From positions 434,001 through 498,000 of the forward strand of contig NW_027478722.1 in NCBI RefSeq assembly GCF_051014685.1: a DNA stretch of 64,000 nt. The letters are read 5' to 3'. Below the pieces are notes generated by a model. It saw nothing but the letters and a program-made list of their open reading frames with translations. It searched no databases and was not told the origin of the DNA. A program made the translations under genes and the position numbers. Every line of letters begins with the position of its first letter. Within the stretch, counting starts at the first letter, position 1. Below are positions 10,270 through 23,500 of this stretch, piece after piece. Source of the DNA: Ptiloglossa arizonensis (lineage: Eukaryota; Arthropoda; Insecta; Hymenoptera; Colletidae).

Positions 10270-13200
10270 AGAAACTCGCCCGATTACAACGGTATGTGTA
10301 TTTTTTCCCTAGGCCATTCTGGTTAAGCGTTTGGAGCAGCAGAATTGCGAAAAATTTTTTGCCTTCTCAACCATTTCTTGGCTTCAAACTCCCATATCTC
10401 GCGAACGGATTGACCTAACCCAAAAATTCCTGTAGCGTCTGAAATTAGAAACTCGCCCGATTACAACGGTATGTGTATTTTTTCCCTAGGCCATTCTGGT
10501 TAAGCGTTTGGAGCAGCAGAATTGCGAAAAATTTTTTGCCTTCTCAACCATTTCTTGGCTTCAAACTCCCATATCTCGCGAACGGATTGACCTAACCCAA
10601 AAATTCCTGTTGCTTCTGAAAGTCGAAACTCGCCCGATTACAACGGTATGTGTATTTTTTCCCTAGGCCATTCTGGTTAAGCGTTTGGAGCAGCAGAAGT
10701 GCGAAAAAGTTGTTGTCTTCTCAACCATTTCTTAGCTTCAAACTCCCATATCTCGCGAACGGATTGACCTAAACCAAAAATTCCTGTTGCATCTGAAAGT
10801 AGAAACTCGCCCGATTACAGCGGTATGTGTATTTTTTCCCTAGGCCATTCTGGTTAAGCGTTTGGAGCAGCAGAATTGCAAAAAATTTTTTGCCCTCTCA
10901 ACCATTTCTTGGCTTCAAACTCCCATATCTCGCGAACGGATTGACCTAACTCAAAATATCCTGTTGCGTCTGAAAGTAGAAACTCGCCCGATTACAGCGG
11001 TATGTGTATTTTTACCCTAGGCCATTCTTGTTAAGCGTTTGGAGCAGCGGAATTGCGAAAAATTTTTCGCCTTCTCAACCATTTCTTGGCTTCAAACTCC
11101 CATATCTCGCGAACGGATTGACCTAATCCAAAAATTCCTTTAGCGTCTGAAAGTAGAAACTCGCCCGATTACAACGGTATGTGTATTTTTTCCCTAGGCC
11201 ATTCTTGTTAAGCGTTTGGTGCAGCAGAATTGCGAAAAATTTTTTGCCTTCTCAACCATTTCTTGGCTTCAAACTCCCATATCTCGCGAACGGATTGACA
11301 TAACCCAAAAATTCCTATTGCTTCTGAAAGTCGAAGCTCGCCCGATTACAACGGTATGTGTATTTTTTCCCTAGGTCACTCTTGTTAAGCGTTTGGAGCA
11401 GCAGAATTGCGAAAAATTTTTCGCCTTCTCAACCATTTCTTGGCTTCAAACTCCCATATCTCGCGAACGGATTGACCTAACCCAAAAATTCCTGTAGCGT
11501 CTGAAAGTAGAAACTCGCCCGATTACAACGGTATGTGTATTTTTTCCCTAGGCCATTCTTGTTAAGCGTTTGGAGCAGCAGAATTGCGAAAAATTTTTTG
11601 CCTCCTCAACCATTTCTTGGCTTCAAACTCCCATATCTCGCGAACGGATTGACCTAATCCAAAAATTCCTGTTGCATCTGAAAGTAGAAACTCGCCCGAT
11701 TACAACGATATGTGTATTTTTTCCCTAGGCCATTCTGGTTAAGCGTTTGGAGCAGCAGAAATGCGAAAAATTTGTTGTCTTCTCAACCATTTCTTAGCTT
11801 CAAACTCCCATATCTCGCGAACGGATTGACCTAACCCAAAAATTCCTGTTGCCCCTGAAAGTAGAAACTCGCCCGATTACAACGGTGTGTGTATTTTGTT
11901 CCTAGGCCATTCTGGTTAAGCGTTTGGAGCAGCAGAAGTGCGAAAAATTTGTTGTCTTCTCAACCATTTCTTAGCTTCAAACTCCCATATCTCGCGAACG
12001 GATTGCCCTAACCCAAAAATTCCTGTTGCATCTGAAAGTAGAAACTCGCCCGATTACAACGGTATGTGTATTTTTTCCCTAGGCCATTCTGGTTAAGCGT
12101 TTGGAGCAGCAGAAGTGCGAAAAATTTGTTGTCTTCTCAACCATTTCTTAGCTTCAAACTCCCATATCTCGCGAACGGATTGACCTAACCCAAAAATTCC
12201 TGTTGCATCTGAAAGTAGAAACTCGCCCGATTACAACGGTATGTGCATTTTTTCCCTAGGCCATTCTGGTTAAACGTTTGGAGCAGCAGAATTGCGAAAA
12301 ATTTTTTGCCTTCTCAACCGTTCCTTGGCTTCAAACTCCCATATCTCGCGAACGGATTGACCTAACTCAAAAATTCCTGTTGCGTCTGAAAGTAGAAACT
12401 CACCCGATTACAGCGGTAGGTGTATTTTTACCCTAGGCCATTCTGGTTAAGCGTTTGGAGCAGCAGAATTGCGAAAAATTTTTTGCCTTCTCAACCATTT
12501 CTTGGCTTCAAACTCCCATATCTCGCGAACGGATTGACCTAACCCAAAAATTCCTGTAGCGTCTGAAATTAGAAACTCGCCCGATTACAACGGTATGTGT
12601 ATTTTTTCCCTAGGCCATTCTGGTTAAGCGTTTGGAGCAGCAGAATTGCGAAAAATTTTTTTCCTTCTGAACCATTTCTTGGCTTCAAACTCCCATATCT
12701 CGCGAACGGATTGACCTAACCCAAAAATTCCAATTGCATCTGAAAGTAGAAACTCGCCCGATTACAACGGTTTGTGTATTTTTTCCCTAGGCCATTCTGG
12801 TTAAGCGTTTGGAGCAGCAGAAGTGCGAAAAATTTGTTGTCTTCTCAAACATTTCTTAGATTCAAACTCCCATATCTCGCGAACGGATTCACCTAACCCA
12901 AACATTCCTGTTGCATCTGAAAGTAGAAACTCGCCCGATTACAACGGTATGTGTATTTTTTCCCTAGGCCATTCTTGTTAAGCGTTTGGAGCAGCAGAAT
13001 TGCGAAAAATTTTTTGCCTTCTCAACCATTTCTTGGCTTCAAACTCCCATATCTCGCGAACGGATTGACCTAACCCAAGAATTCCTGTAGCGTCTGAAAT
13101 TAGAAACTCGCCCGATTACAACGGTATGTGTATTTTTTCCCTAGGCCATTCTGGTTAAGCGTTTGGAGCAGCAGAATTGCGAAAAATTTTTTGCCTTCTG

Positions 13201-13986
13201 AACCATTTCTTGGCTTCAAACTCCCATATCTCGCGAACGGATTGACCTAACCCAAAAATTCCAATTGCATCTGAAAGTAGAAACTCGCCCGATTACAACG
13301 GTATGTGTATTTTTTCCCTAGGCCATTCTGGTTAAGCGTTTGGAGCAGCAGAAGTGCGAAAAATTTGTTGTCTTCTCAAACATTTCTTAGCTTCAAACTC
13401 CCATATCTCGCGAACGGATTCACCTAACCCAAACATTCCTGTTGCATCTGAAAGTAGAAACTCGCCCGATTACAACGGTATGTGAATTTTTTCCCTAGGC
13501 CATTCTTGTTAAGCGTTTGGAGCAGCAGAATTGCGAAAAATTTTTTGCCTTCTCAACCATTTCATGGCTTCAAACTCCCATATCTCGCGAACGGATCGAC
13601 CTAACTCAAAAATTCCTGTTGCGTCTGAAAGTAGAAACTCGCCCGATTACAGCGGTAGGTGTATTTTTACCCTAGGCCATTCTGGTTAAGCGTTTGGAGC
13701 AGCAGAATTGCGAAAAATTTTTTGCCTTCTGAACCATTTCTTGGCTTCAAACTCCTATATCTCGCGAACGGATTGACCTAACCCAAAAATTCCAATTGCA
13801 TCTGAAAGTAGAAACTCGCCCGATTACAACGGTATGTGTATTTTTTCCCTAGGCCATTCTGGTTAAGCGTTTGGAGCAGCAGAAGTGCGAAAAATTTGTT
13901 GTCTTCTCAAACATTTCTTAGCTTCAAACTCCCATATCTCGCGAACGGATTCACATAACCCAAACATTCCTGTTGCATCTGAAAGT
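10270..13986 (+). repeat. HOR copy 4, complete 21-monomer unit (3717 bp)
   Basis: This copy contains every monomer type once, in the order A B C D E F G H I J K L M N O T P Q R S Q', and is the reference for the left-hand HOR. Distinguishing marks include AAAAAGTTGTTGTC in C (10624), CTCAAAATATCC in D, GCGGAATTGCG plus TTTTTCGCC in E, TAGGTCACTCTTG in G, AACGATATG in I, TGTGTGTATTTTGTTCC in J, TATGTGCA plus GGTTAAACG in L, TAGGTG plus TTTTTACCC in M and S, TTTTTTTCC in N, and GATTCACC in O and Q. By eye it differs from copy 5 by about a dozen single bases over roughly 3.5 kb. Confidence 0.92.
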
Positions 13987-16900
13987 AGAAACTCGCCCGA
14001 TTACAACGGTATGTGTATTTTTTCCCTAGGCCATTCTGGTTAAGTGTTTGGAGCAGCAGAATTGCGAAAAATTTTTTGCCTTCTCAACCATTTCTTGGCT
14101 TCAAACTCCCATATCTCGCGAACGGATTGACCTAACCCAAAAATTCCTGTAGCGTCTGAAATTAGAAACTCGCCCGATTACAACGGTATGTGTATTTTTT
14201 CTTTAGGCCATTCTGGTTAAGCGTTTGGAGCAGCAGAATTGCGAAAAATTTTTTGCCTTCTCAACCATTTCTTGGCTTCAAACTCCCATATCTCGCGAAC
14301 GGATTGACCTAACCCAAAAATTCCTGTTGCTTCTGAAAGTCGAAACTCGCCCGATTACAACGGTATGTGTATTTCTTCCCTAGGCCATTCTGGTTAAGCG
14401 TTTGGAGCAGCAGAAGTGCGAAAAAGTTGTTGTCTTCTCAACCATTTCTTAGCTTCAAACTCCCATATCTCGCGAACGGATTGACCTAAACCAAAAATTC
14501 CTGTTGCATCTGAAAGTAGAAACTCGCCCGATTACAGCGGTATGTGTATTTTTTCCCTAGGCCATTCTGGTTAAGCGTTTGGAGCAGCAGAATTGCGAAA
14601 AATTTTTTGCCCTCTCAACCATTTCTTGGCTTCAAACTCCCATATCTCGCGAACGGATTGACCTAACTCAAAATATCCTGTTGCGTCTGAAAGTAGAAAC
14701 TCGCCCGATTACAGCGGTATGTGTATTTTTACCCTAGGCCATTCTTGTTAAGCGTTTGGAGCAGCGGAATTGCGAAAAATTTTTCGCCTTCTCAACCATT
14801 TCTTGGCTTCAAACTCCCATATCTCGCGAACTGATTGACCTAATCCAAAAATTCCTTTAGCGTCTGAAAGTAGAAACTCGCCCGATTACAACGGTATGTG
14901 TATTTTTTCCCTAGGCCATTCTTGTTAAGCGTTTGGAGCAGCAGAATTGCGAAAAATTTTTTGCCTTCTCAACCATTTCTTGGCTTCAAACTCCCATATC
15001 TCGCGAACGGATTGACATAACCCAAAAATTCCTATTGCTTCTGAAAGTCGAAGCTCGCCCGATTACAACGGTATGTGTATTTTTTCCCTAGGTCACTCTT
15101 GTTAAGCGTTTGGAGCAGCAGAATTGCGAAAAATTTTTCGCCTTCTCAACCATTTCTTGGCTTCAAACTCCCATATCTCGCGAACGGATTGACCTAACCC
15201 AAAAATTCCTGTAGCGTCTGAAAGTAGAAACTCGCCCGATTACAACGGTATGTGTATTTCTTCCCTAGGCCATTCTTGTTAAGCGTTTGGAGCAGCAGAA
15301 TTGCGAAAAATTTTTTGCCTCCTCAACCATTTCTTGGCTTCAAACTCCCATATCTCGCGAACGGATTGACCTAATCCAAAAATTCCTGTTGCATCTGAAA
15401 GTAGAAACTCGCCCGATTACAACGATATGTGTATTTTTTCCCTAGGCCATTCTGGTTAAGCGTTTGGAGCAGCAGAAATGCGAAAAATTTGTTGTCTTCT
15501 CAACCATTTCTTAGCTTCAAACTCCCATATCTCGCGAACGGATTGACCTAACCCAAAAATTCCTGTTGCCCCTGAAAGTAGAAACTCGCCCGATTACAAC
15601 GGTGTGTGTATTTTGTTCCTAGGCCATTCTGGTTAAGCGTTTGGAGCAGCAGAAGTGCGAAATATTTGTTGTCTTCTCAACCATTTCTTAGCTTCAAACT
15701 CCCATATCTCGCGAACGGATTGCCCTAACCCAAAAATTCCTGTTGCATCTGAAAGTAGAAACTCGCCCGATTACAACGGTATGTGTATTTTTTCCCTAGG
15801 CCATTCTGGTTAAGCGTTTGGAGCAGCAGAAGTGCGAAAAATTTGTTGTCTTCTCAACCATTTCTTAGCTTCAAACTCCCATATCTCGCGAACGGATTGA
15901 CCTAACCCAAAAATTCCTGTTGCATCTGAAAGTAGAAACTCGCCCGATTACAACGGTATGTGCATTTTTTCCCTAGGCCATTCTGGTTAAACGTTTGGAG
16001 CAGCAGAATTGCGAAAAATTTTTTGCCTTCTCAACCGTTCCTTGGCTTCAAACTCCCATATCTCGCGAACGGATTGACCTAACTCAAAAATTCCTGTTGC
16101 GTCTGAAAGTAGAAACTCGCCCGATTACAGCGGTAGGTGTATTTTTACCCTAGGCCATTCTGGTTAAGCGTTTGGAGCAGCAGAATTGCGAAAAATTTTT
16201 TGCCTTCTCAACCATTTCTTGGCTTCAAACTCCCATATCTCGCGAACGGATTGACCTAACCCAAAAATTCCTGTAGCGTCTGAAATTAGAAACTCGCCCG
16301 ATTACAACGGTATGTGTATTTTTTCCCTAGGCCATTCTGGTTAAGCGTTTGGAGCAGCAGAATTGCGAAAAATTTTTTTCCTTCTGAACCATTTCTTGGC
16401 TTCAAACTCCCATATCTCGCGAACGGATTGACCTAACCCAAAAATTCCAATTGCATCTGAAAGTAGAAACTCGCCCGATTACAACGGTATGTGTATTTTT
16501 TCCCTAGGCCATTCTGGTTAAGCGTTTGGAGCAGCAGAAGTGCGAAAAATTTGTTGTCTTCTCAAACATTTCTTAGATTCAAACTCCCATATCTCGCGAA
16601 CGGATTCACCTAACCCAAACATTCCTGTTGCATCTGAAAGTAGAAACTCGCCCGATTACAACGGTATGTGTATTTTTTCCCTAGGCCATTCTTGTTAAGC
16701 GTTTGGAGCAGCAGAATTGCGAAAAATTTTTTGCCTTCTCAACCATTTCTTGGCTTCAAACTCCCATATCTCGCGAACGGATTGACCTAACCCAAAAATT
16801 CCTGTAGCGTCTGAAATTAGAAACTCGCCCGATTACAACGGTATGTGTATTTTTTCCCTAGGCCATTCTGGTTAAGCGTTTGGAGCAGCAGAATTGCGAA

Positions 16901-17526
16901 AAATTTTTTGCCTTCTGAACCATTTCTTGGCTTCAAACTCCCATATCTCGCGAACGGATTGACCTAACCCAAAAATTCCGATTGCATCTGAAAGTAGAAA
17001 CTCGCCCGATTACAACGGTATGTGTATTTTTTCCCTAGGCCATTCTGGTTAAGCGTTTGGAGCAGCAGAAGTGCGAAAAATTTGTTGTCTTCTCAAACAT
17101 TTCTTAGCTTCAAACTCCCATATCTCGCGAACGGATTCACCTAACCCAAACATTCCTGTTGCATCTGAAAGTAGAAACTCGCCCGATTACAACGGTATGT
17201 GAATTTTTTCCCTAGGCCATTCTTGTTAAGCGTTTGGAGCAGCAGAATTGCGAAAAATTTTTTGCCTTCTCAACCATTTCATGGCTTCAAACTCCCATAT
17301 CTCGCGAACGGATCGACCTAACTCAAAAATTCCTGTTGCGTCTGAAAGTAGAAACTCGCCCGATTACAGCGGTAGGTGTATTTTTACCCTAGGCCATTCT
17401 GGATAAGCGTTTGGAGCAGCAGAATTGCGAAAAATTTTTTGCCTTCTGAACCATTTCTTGGGTTCAAACTCCCATATCTCGCGAACGGATTGACCTAACC
17501 CAAAAATTCCAATTGCATCTGAAAGT
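13987..17526 (+). repeat. HOR copy 5, 20 monomers (A to S)
   Basis: The order A to S is intact. The final Q' is missing because the next monomer (17527) switches to type J. Private changes against copy 4 include CTTTAGG at about 14201, GAACTGATTG at about 14829 and AATATTTG at about 15661. The terminal S (17350) is the first monomer in the window with TTCTTGGGTTC in place of TTCTTGGCTTC. That variant is then common up to about 26000, so this S marks the junction with the next, reshuffled domain. Confidence 0.88.
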
Positions 17527-20500
17527 AGAAACTCGCCCGATTACAACGGTATGTGTATTTTGTTCCTAGGCCATTCTGGTTAAGCGTTTGGAGCAGCAGA
17601 AGTGCGAAAAATTTGTTGTCTTCTCAACCATTTCTTAGCTTCAAACTCCCATATCTCGCGAACGGATTGCCCTAACCCAAAAATTCCTGTTGCATCTGAA
17701 AGTAGAAACTCGCCCGATTACAACGGTATGTGTATTTTTTCCCTAGGCCATTCTGGTTAAGCGTTTGGAGCAGCAGAAGTGCGAAAAATTTGTTGTCTTC
17801 TCAACCATTTCTTAGCTTCAAACTCCCATATCTCGCGAACGGATTGACCTAACCCAAAAATTCCTGTTGCCCCTGAAAGTAGAAACTCGCCCGATTACAA
17901 CGGTGTGTGTATTTTGTTCCTAGGCCATTCTGGTTAAACGTTTGGAGCAGCAGAATTGCGAAAAATTTTTTGCCTTCTCAACCGTTCCTTGGCTTCAAAC
18001 TCCCATATCTCGCGAACGGATTGACCTAACTCAAAAATTCCTGTTGCGTCTGAAAGTAGAAACTCGCCCGATTACAGCGGTATGTGTATTTTTTCCCTAG
18101 GCCATTCTGGTTAAGCGTTTGGAGCAGCAGAATTGCGAAAAATTTTTTTCCTTCTGAACCATTTCTTGGCTTCAAACTCCCATATCTCGCGAACGGATTG
18201 ACCTAACCCAAAAATTCCAATTGCATCTGAAAGTAGAAACTCGCCCGATTACAACGGTATGTGTATTTTTTCCCTAGGCCATTCTGGTTAAGCGTTTGGA
18301 GCAGCAGAAGTGCGAAAAATTTGTTGTCTTCTCAAACATTTCTTAGATTCAAACTCCCATATCTCGCGAACGGATTCACCTAACCCAAACATTCCTGTTG
18401 CATCTGAAAGTAGAAACTCGCCCGATTACAACGGTATGTGTATTTTTTCCCTAGGCCATTCTTGTTAAGCGTTTGGAGCAGCAGAATTGCGAAAAATTTT
18501 TTGCCTTCTCAACCATTTCTTGGCTTCAAACTCCCATATCTCGCGAACGGATTGACCTAACCCAAAAATTCCTGTAGCGTCTGAAATTAGAAACTCGCCC
18601 GATTACAACGGTATGTGTATTTTTTCCCTAGGCCATTCTGGTTAAGCGTTTGGAGCAGCAGAATTGCGAAAAATTTTTTGCCTTCTGAACCATTTCTTGG
18701 CTTCAAACTCCCATATCTCGCGAACGGATTGACCTAACCCAAAAATTCCAATTGCATCTGAAAGTAGAAACTCGCCCGATTACAACGGTATGTGTATTTT
18801 TTCCCTAGGCCATTCTGGTTAAGCGTTTGGAGCAGCAGAAGTGCGAAAAATTTGTTGTCTTCTCAAACATTTCTTAGCTTCAAACTCCCATATCTCGCGA
18901 ACGGATTCACCTAACCCAAACATTCCTGTTGCATCTGAAAGTAGAAACTCGCCCGATTACAACGGTATGTGAATTTTTTCCCTAGGCCATTCTTGTTAAG
19001 CGTTTGGAGCAGCAGAATTGCGAAAAATTTTTTGCCTTCTCAACCATTTCATGGCTTCAAACTCCCATATCTCGCGAACGGATCGACCTAACTCAAAAAT
19101 TCCTGTTGCGTCTGAAAGTAGAAACTCGCCCGATTACAGCGGTAGGTGTATTTTTACCCTAGGCCATTCTGGTTAAGCGTTTGGAGCAGCAGAATTGCGA
19201 AAAATTTGTTGCCTTCTGAACCATTTCTTGGGTTCAAACTCCCATATCTCGCGAACGGATTGACCTAACCCAAAAATTCCAATTGCATCTGAAAGTAGAT
19301 ACTCGCCCGATTACAACGGTATGTGTATTTTTTCCCTAGGCCATTCTGGTTAAGCGTTTGGAGCAGCAGAAGTGCGAAAAATTTGTTGTCTTCTCAAACA
19401 TTTCTTAGATTCAAACTCCCATATCTCGCGAACGGATTCACCTAACCCAAACATTCCTGTTGCATCTGAAAGTAGAAACTCGCCCGATTACAACGGTATG
19501 TGTATTTTTTCCCTAGGCCATTCTTGTTAAGCGTTTGGAGCAGCAGAATTGCGAAAAATTTTTTGCCTTCTCAACCATTTCTTGGCTTCAAACTCCCATA
19601 TCTCGCGAACGGATTGACCTAACCCAAAAATTCCTGTAGCGTCTGAAATTAGAAACTCGCCCGATTACAACGGTATGTGTATTTTTTCCCTAGGCCATTC
19701 TGGTTAAGCGTTTGGAGCAGCAGAATTGCGAAAAATTTTTTGCCTTCTGAACCATTTCTTGGCTTCAAACTCCCATATCTCGCGAACGGATTGACCTAAC
19801 CCAAAAATTCCAATTGCATCTGAAAGTAGAAACTCGCCCGATTACAACGGTATGTGTATTTTTTCCCTAGGCCATTCTGGTTAAGCGTTTGGAGCAGCAG
19901 AAGTGCGAAAAATTTGTTGTCTTCTCAAACATTTCTTAGCTTCAAACTCCCATATCTCGCGAACGGATTCACCTAACCCAAACATTCCTGTTGCATCTGA
20001 AAGTAGAAACTCGCCCGATTACAACGGTATGTGAATTTTTTCCCTAGGCCATTCTTGTTAAGCGTTTGGAGCAGCAGAATTGCGAAAAATTTTTTGCCTT
20101 CTCAACCATTTCATGGCTTCAAACTCCCATATCTCGCGAACGGATCGACCTAACTCAAAAATTCCTGTTGCGTCTGAAAGTAGAAACTCGCCCGATTACA
20201 GCGGTAGGTGTATTTTTACCCTAGGCCATTCTGGTTAAGCGTTTGGAGCAGCAGAATTGCGAAAAATTTGTTGCCTTCTGAACCATTTCTTGGGTTCAAA
20301 CTCCCATATCTCGCGAACGGATTGACCTAACCCAAAAATTCCAATTGCATCTGAAAGTAGAAACTCGCCCGATTACAACGGTATGTGTATTTTGTTCCTA
20401 GGCCATTCTGGTTAAGCGTTTGGAGCAGCAGAAGTGCGAAAAATTTGTTGTCTTCTCAACCATTTCTTAGCTTCAAACTCCCATATCTCGCGAACGGATT

Positions 20501-23500
20501 GCCCTAACCCAAAAATTCCTGTTGCATCTGAAAGTAGAAACTCGCCCGATTACAACGGTATGTGTATTTTTTCCCTAGGCCATTCTGGTTAAGCGTTTGG
20601 AGCAGCAGAAGTGCGAAAAATTTGTTGTCTTCTCAACCATTTCTTAGCTTCAAACTCCCATATCTCGCGAACGGATTGACCTAACCCAAAAATTCCTGTT
20701 GCATCTGAAAGTAGAAACTCGCCCGATTACAACGGTATGTGCATTTTTTCCCTAGGCCATTCTGGTTAAACGTTTGGAGCAGCAGAATTGCGAAAAATTT
20801 TTTGCCTTCTCAACCGTTCCTTGGCTTCAAACTCCCATATCTCGCGAACGGATTGACCTAACTCAAAAATTCCTGTTGCGTCTGAAAGTAGAAACTCGCC
20901 CGATTACAGCGGTAGGTGTATTTTTACCCTAGGCCATTCTGGTTAAGCGTTTGGAGCAGCAGAATTGCGAAAAATTTTTTGCCTTCTCAACCATTTCTTG
21001 GGTTCAAACTCCCATATCTCGCGAACGGATTGACCTAACCCAAAAATTCCAATTGCATCTGAAAGTAGAAACTCGCCCGATTACAACGGTATGTGTATTT
21101 TGTTCCTAGGCCATTCTGGTTAAGCGTTTGGAGCAGCAGAAGTGCGAAAAATTTGTTGTCTTCTCAACCATTTCTTAGCTTCAAACTCCCATATCTCGCG
21201 AACGGATTGCCCTAACCCAAAAATTCCTGTTGCATCTGAAAGTAGAAACTCGCCCGATTACAACGGTATGTGTATTTTTTCCCTAGGCCATTCTGGTTAA
21301 GCGTTTGGAGCAGCAGAAGTGCGAAAAATTTGTTGTCTTCTCAACCATTTCTTAGCTTCAAACTCCCATATCTCGCGAACGGATTGACCTAACCCAAAAA
21401 TTCCTGTTGCCCCTGAAAGTAGAAACTCGCCCGATTACAACGGTGTGTGTATTTTGTTCCTAGGCCATTCTGGTTAAGCGTTTGGAGCAGCAGAAGTGCG
21501 AAAAATTTGTTGTCTTCTCAACCATTTCTTAGCTTCAAACTCCCATATCTCGCGAACGGATTGCCCTAACCCAAAAATTCCTGTTGCATCTGAAAGTAGA
21601 AACTCGCCCGATTACAACGGTATGTGTATTTTTTCCCTAGGCCATTCTGGTTAAGCGTTTGGAGCAGCAGAAGTGCGAAAAATTTGTTGTCTTCTCAACC
21701 ATTTCTTAGCTTCAAACTCCCATATCTCGCGAACGGATTGACCTAACCCAAAAATTCCTGTTGCATCTGAAAGTAGAAACTCGCCCGATTACAACGGTAT
21801 GTGCATTTTTTCCCTAGGCCATTCTGGTTAAACGTTTGGAGCAGCAGAATTGCGAAAAATTTTTTGCCTTCTCAACCGTTCCTTGGCTTCAAACTCCCAT
21901 ATCTCGCGAACGGATTGACCTAACTCAAAAATTCCTGTTGCGTCTGAAAGTAGAAACTCGCCCGATTACAGCGGTATGTGTATTTTTTCCCTAGGCCATT
22001 CTGGTTAAGCGTTTGGAGCAGCAGAATTGCGAAAAATTTTTTTCCTTCTGAACCATTTCTTGGCTTCAAACTCCCATATCTCGCGAACGGATTGACCTAA
22101 CCCAAAAATTCCAATTGCATCTGAAAGTAGAAACTCGCCCGATTACAACGGTATGTGTATTTTTTCCCTAGGCCATTCTGGTTAAGCGTTTGGAGCAGCA
22201 GAAGTGCGAAAAATTTGTTGTCTTCTCAAACATTTCTTAGATTCAAACTCCCATATCTCGCGAACGGATTCACCTAACCCAAACATTCCTGTTGCATCTG
22301 AAAGTAGAAACTCGCCCGATTACAACGGTATGTGTATTTTTTCCCTAGGCCATTCTTGTTAAGCGTTTGGAGCAGCAGAATTGCGAAAAATTTTTTGCCT
22401 TCTCAACCATTTCTTGGCTTCAAACTCCCATATCTCGCGAACGGATTGACCTAACCCAAAAATTCCTGTAGCGTCTGAAATTAGAAACTCGCCCGATTAC
22501 AACGGTATGTGTATTTTTTCCCTAGGCCATTCTGGTTAAGCGTTTGGAGCAGCAGAATTGCGAAAAATTTTTTGCCTTCTGAACCATTTCTTGGGTTCAA
22601 ACTCCCATATCTCGCGAACGGATTGACCTAACCCAAAAATTCCAATTGCATCTGAAAGTAGAAACTCGCCCGATTACAACGGTATGTGTATTTTGTTCCT
22701 AGGCCATTCTGGTTAAGCGTTTGGAGCAGCAGAAGTGCGAAAAATTTGTTGTCTTCTCAACCATTTCTTAGCTTCAAACTCCCATATCTCGCGAACGGAT
22801 TGCCCTAACCCAAAAATTCCTGTTGCATCTGAAAGTAGAAACTCGCCCGATTACAACGGTATGTGTATTTTTTCCCTAGGCCATTCTTGTTAAGCGTTTG
22901 GAGCAGCAGAATTGCGAAAAATTTTTTGCCTTCTCAACCATTTGTTGGCTTCAAACTCCCATATCTCGCGAACGGATTGACCTAACCCAAAAATTCCTGT
23001 AGCGTCTGAAATTAGAAACTCGCCCGATTACAACGGTATGTGTATTTTTTCCCTAGGCCATTCTGGTTAAGCGTTTGGAGCAGCAGAATTGCGAAAAATT
23101 TTTTGCCTTCTGAACCATTTCTTGGCTTCAAACTCCCATATCTCGCGAACGGATTGACCTAACCCAAAAATTCCAATTGCATCTGAAAGTAGAAACTCGC
23201 CCGATTACAACGGTATGTGTATTTTTTCCCTAGGCCATTCTGGTTAAGCGTTTGGAGCAGCAGAAGTGCGAAAAATTTGTTGTCTTCTCAAACATTTCTT
23301 AGCTTCAAACTCCCATATCTCGCGAACGGATTCACCTAACCCACACATTCCTGTTGCATCTGAAAGTAGAAACTCGCCCGATTACAACGGTATGTGAATT
23401 TTTTCCCTAGGCCATTCTTGTTAAGCGTTTGGAGCAGCAGAATTGCGAAAAATTTTTTGCCTTCTCAACCATTTCATGGCTTCAAACTCCCATATCTCGC

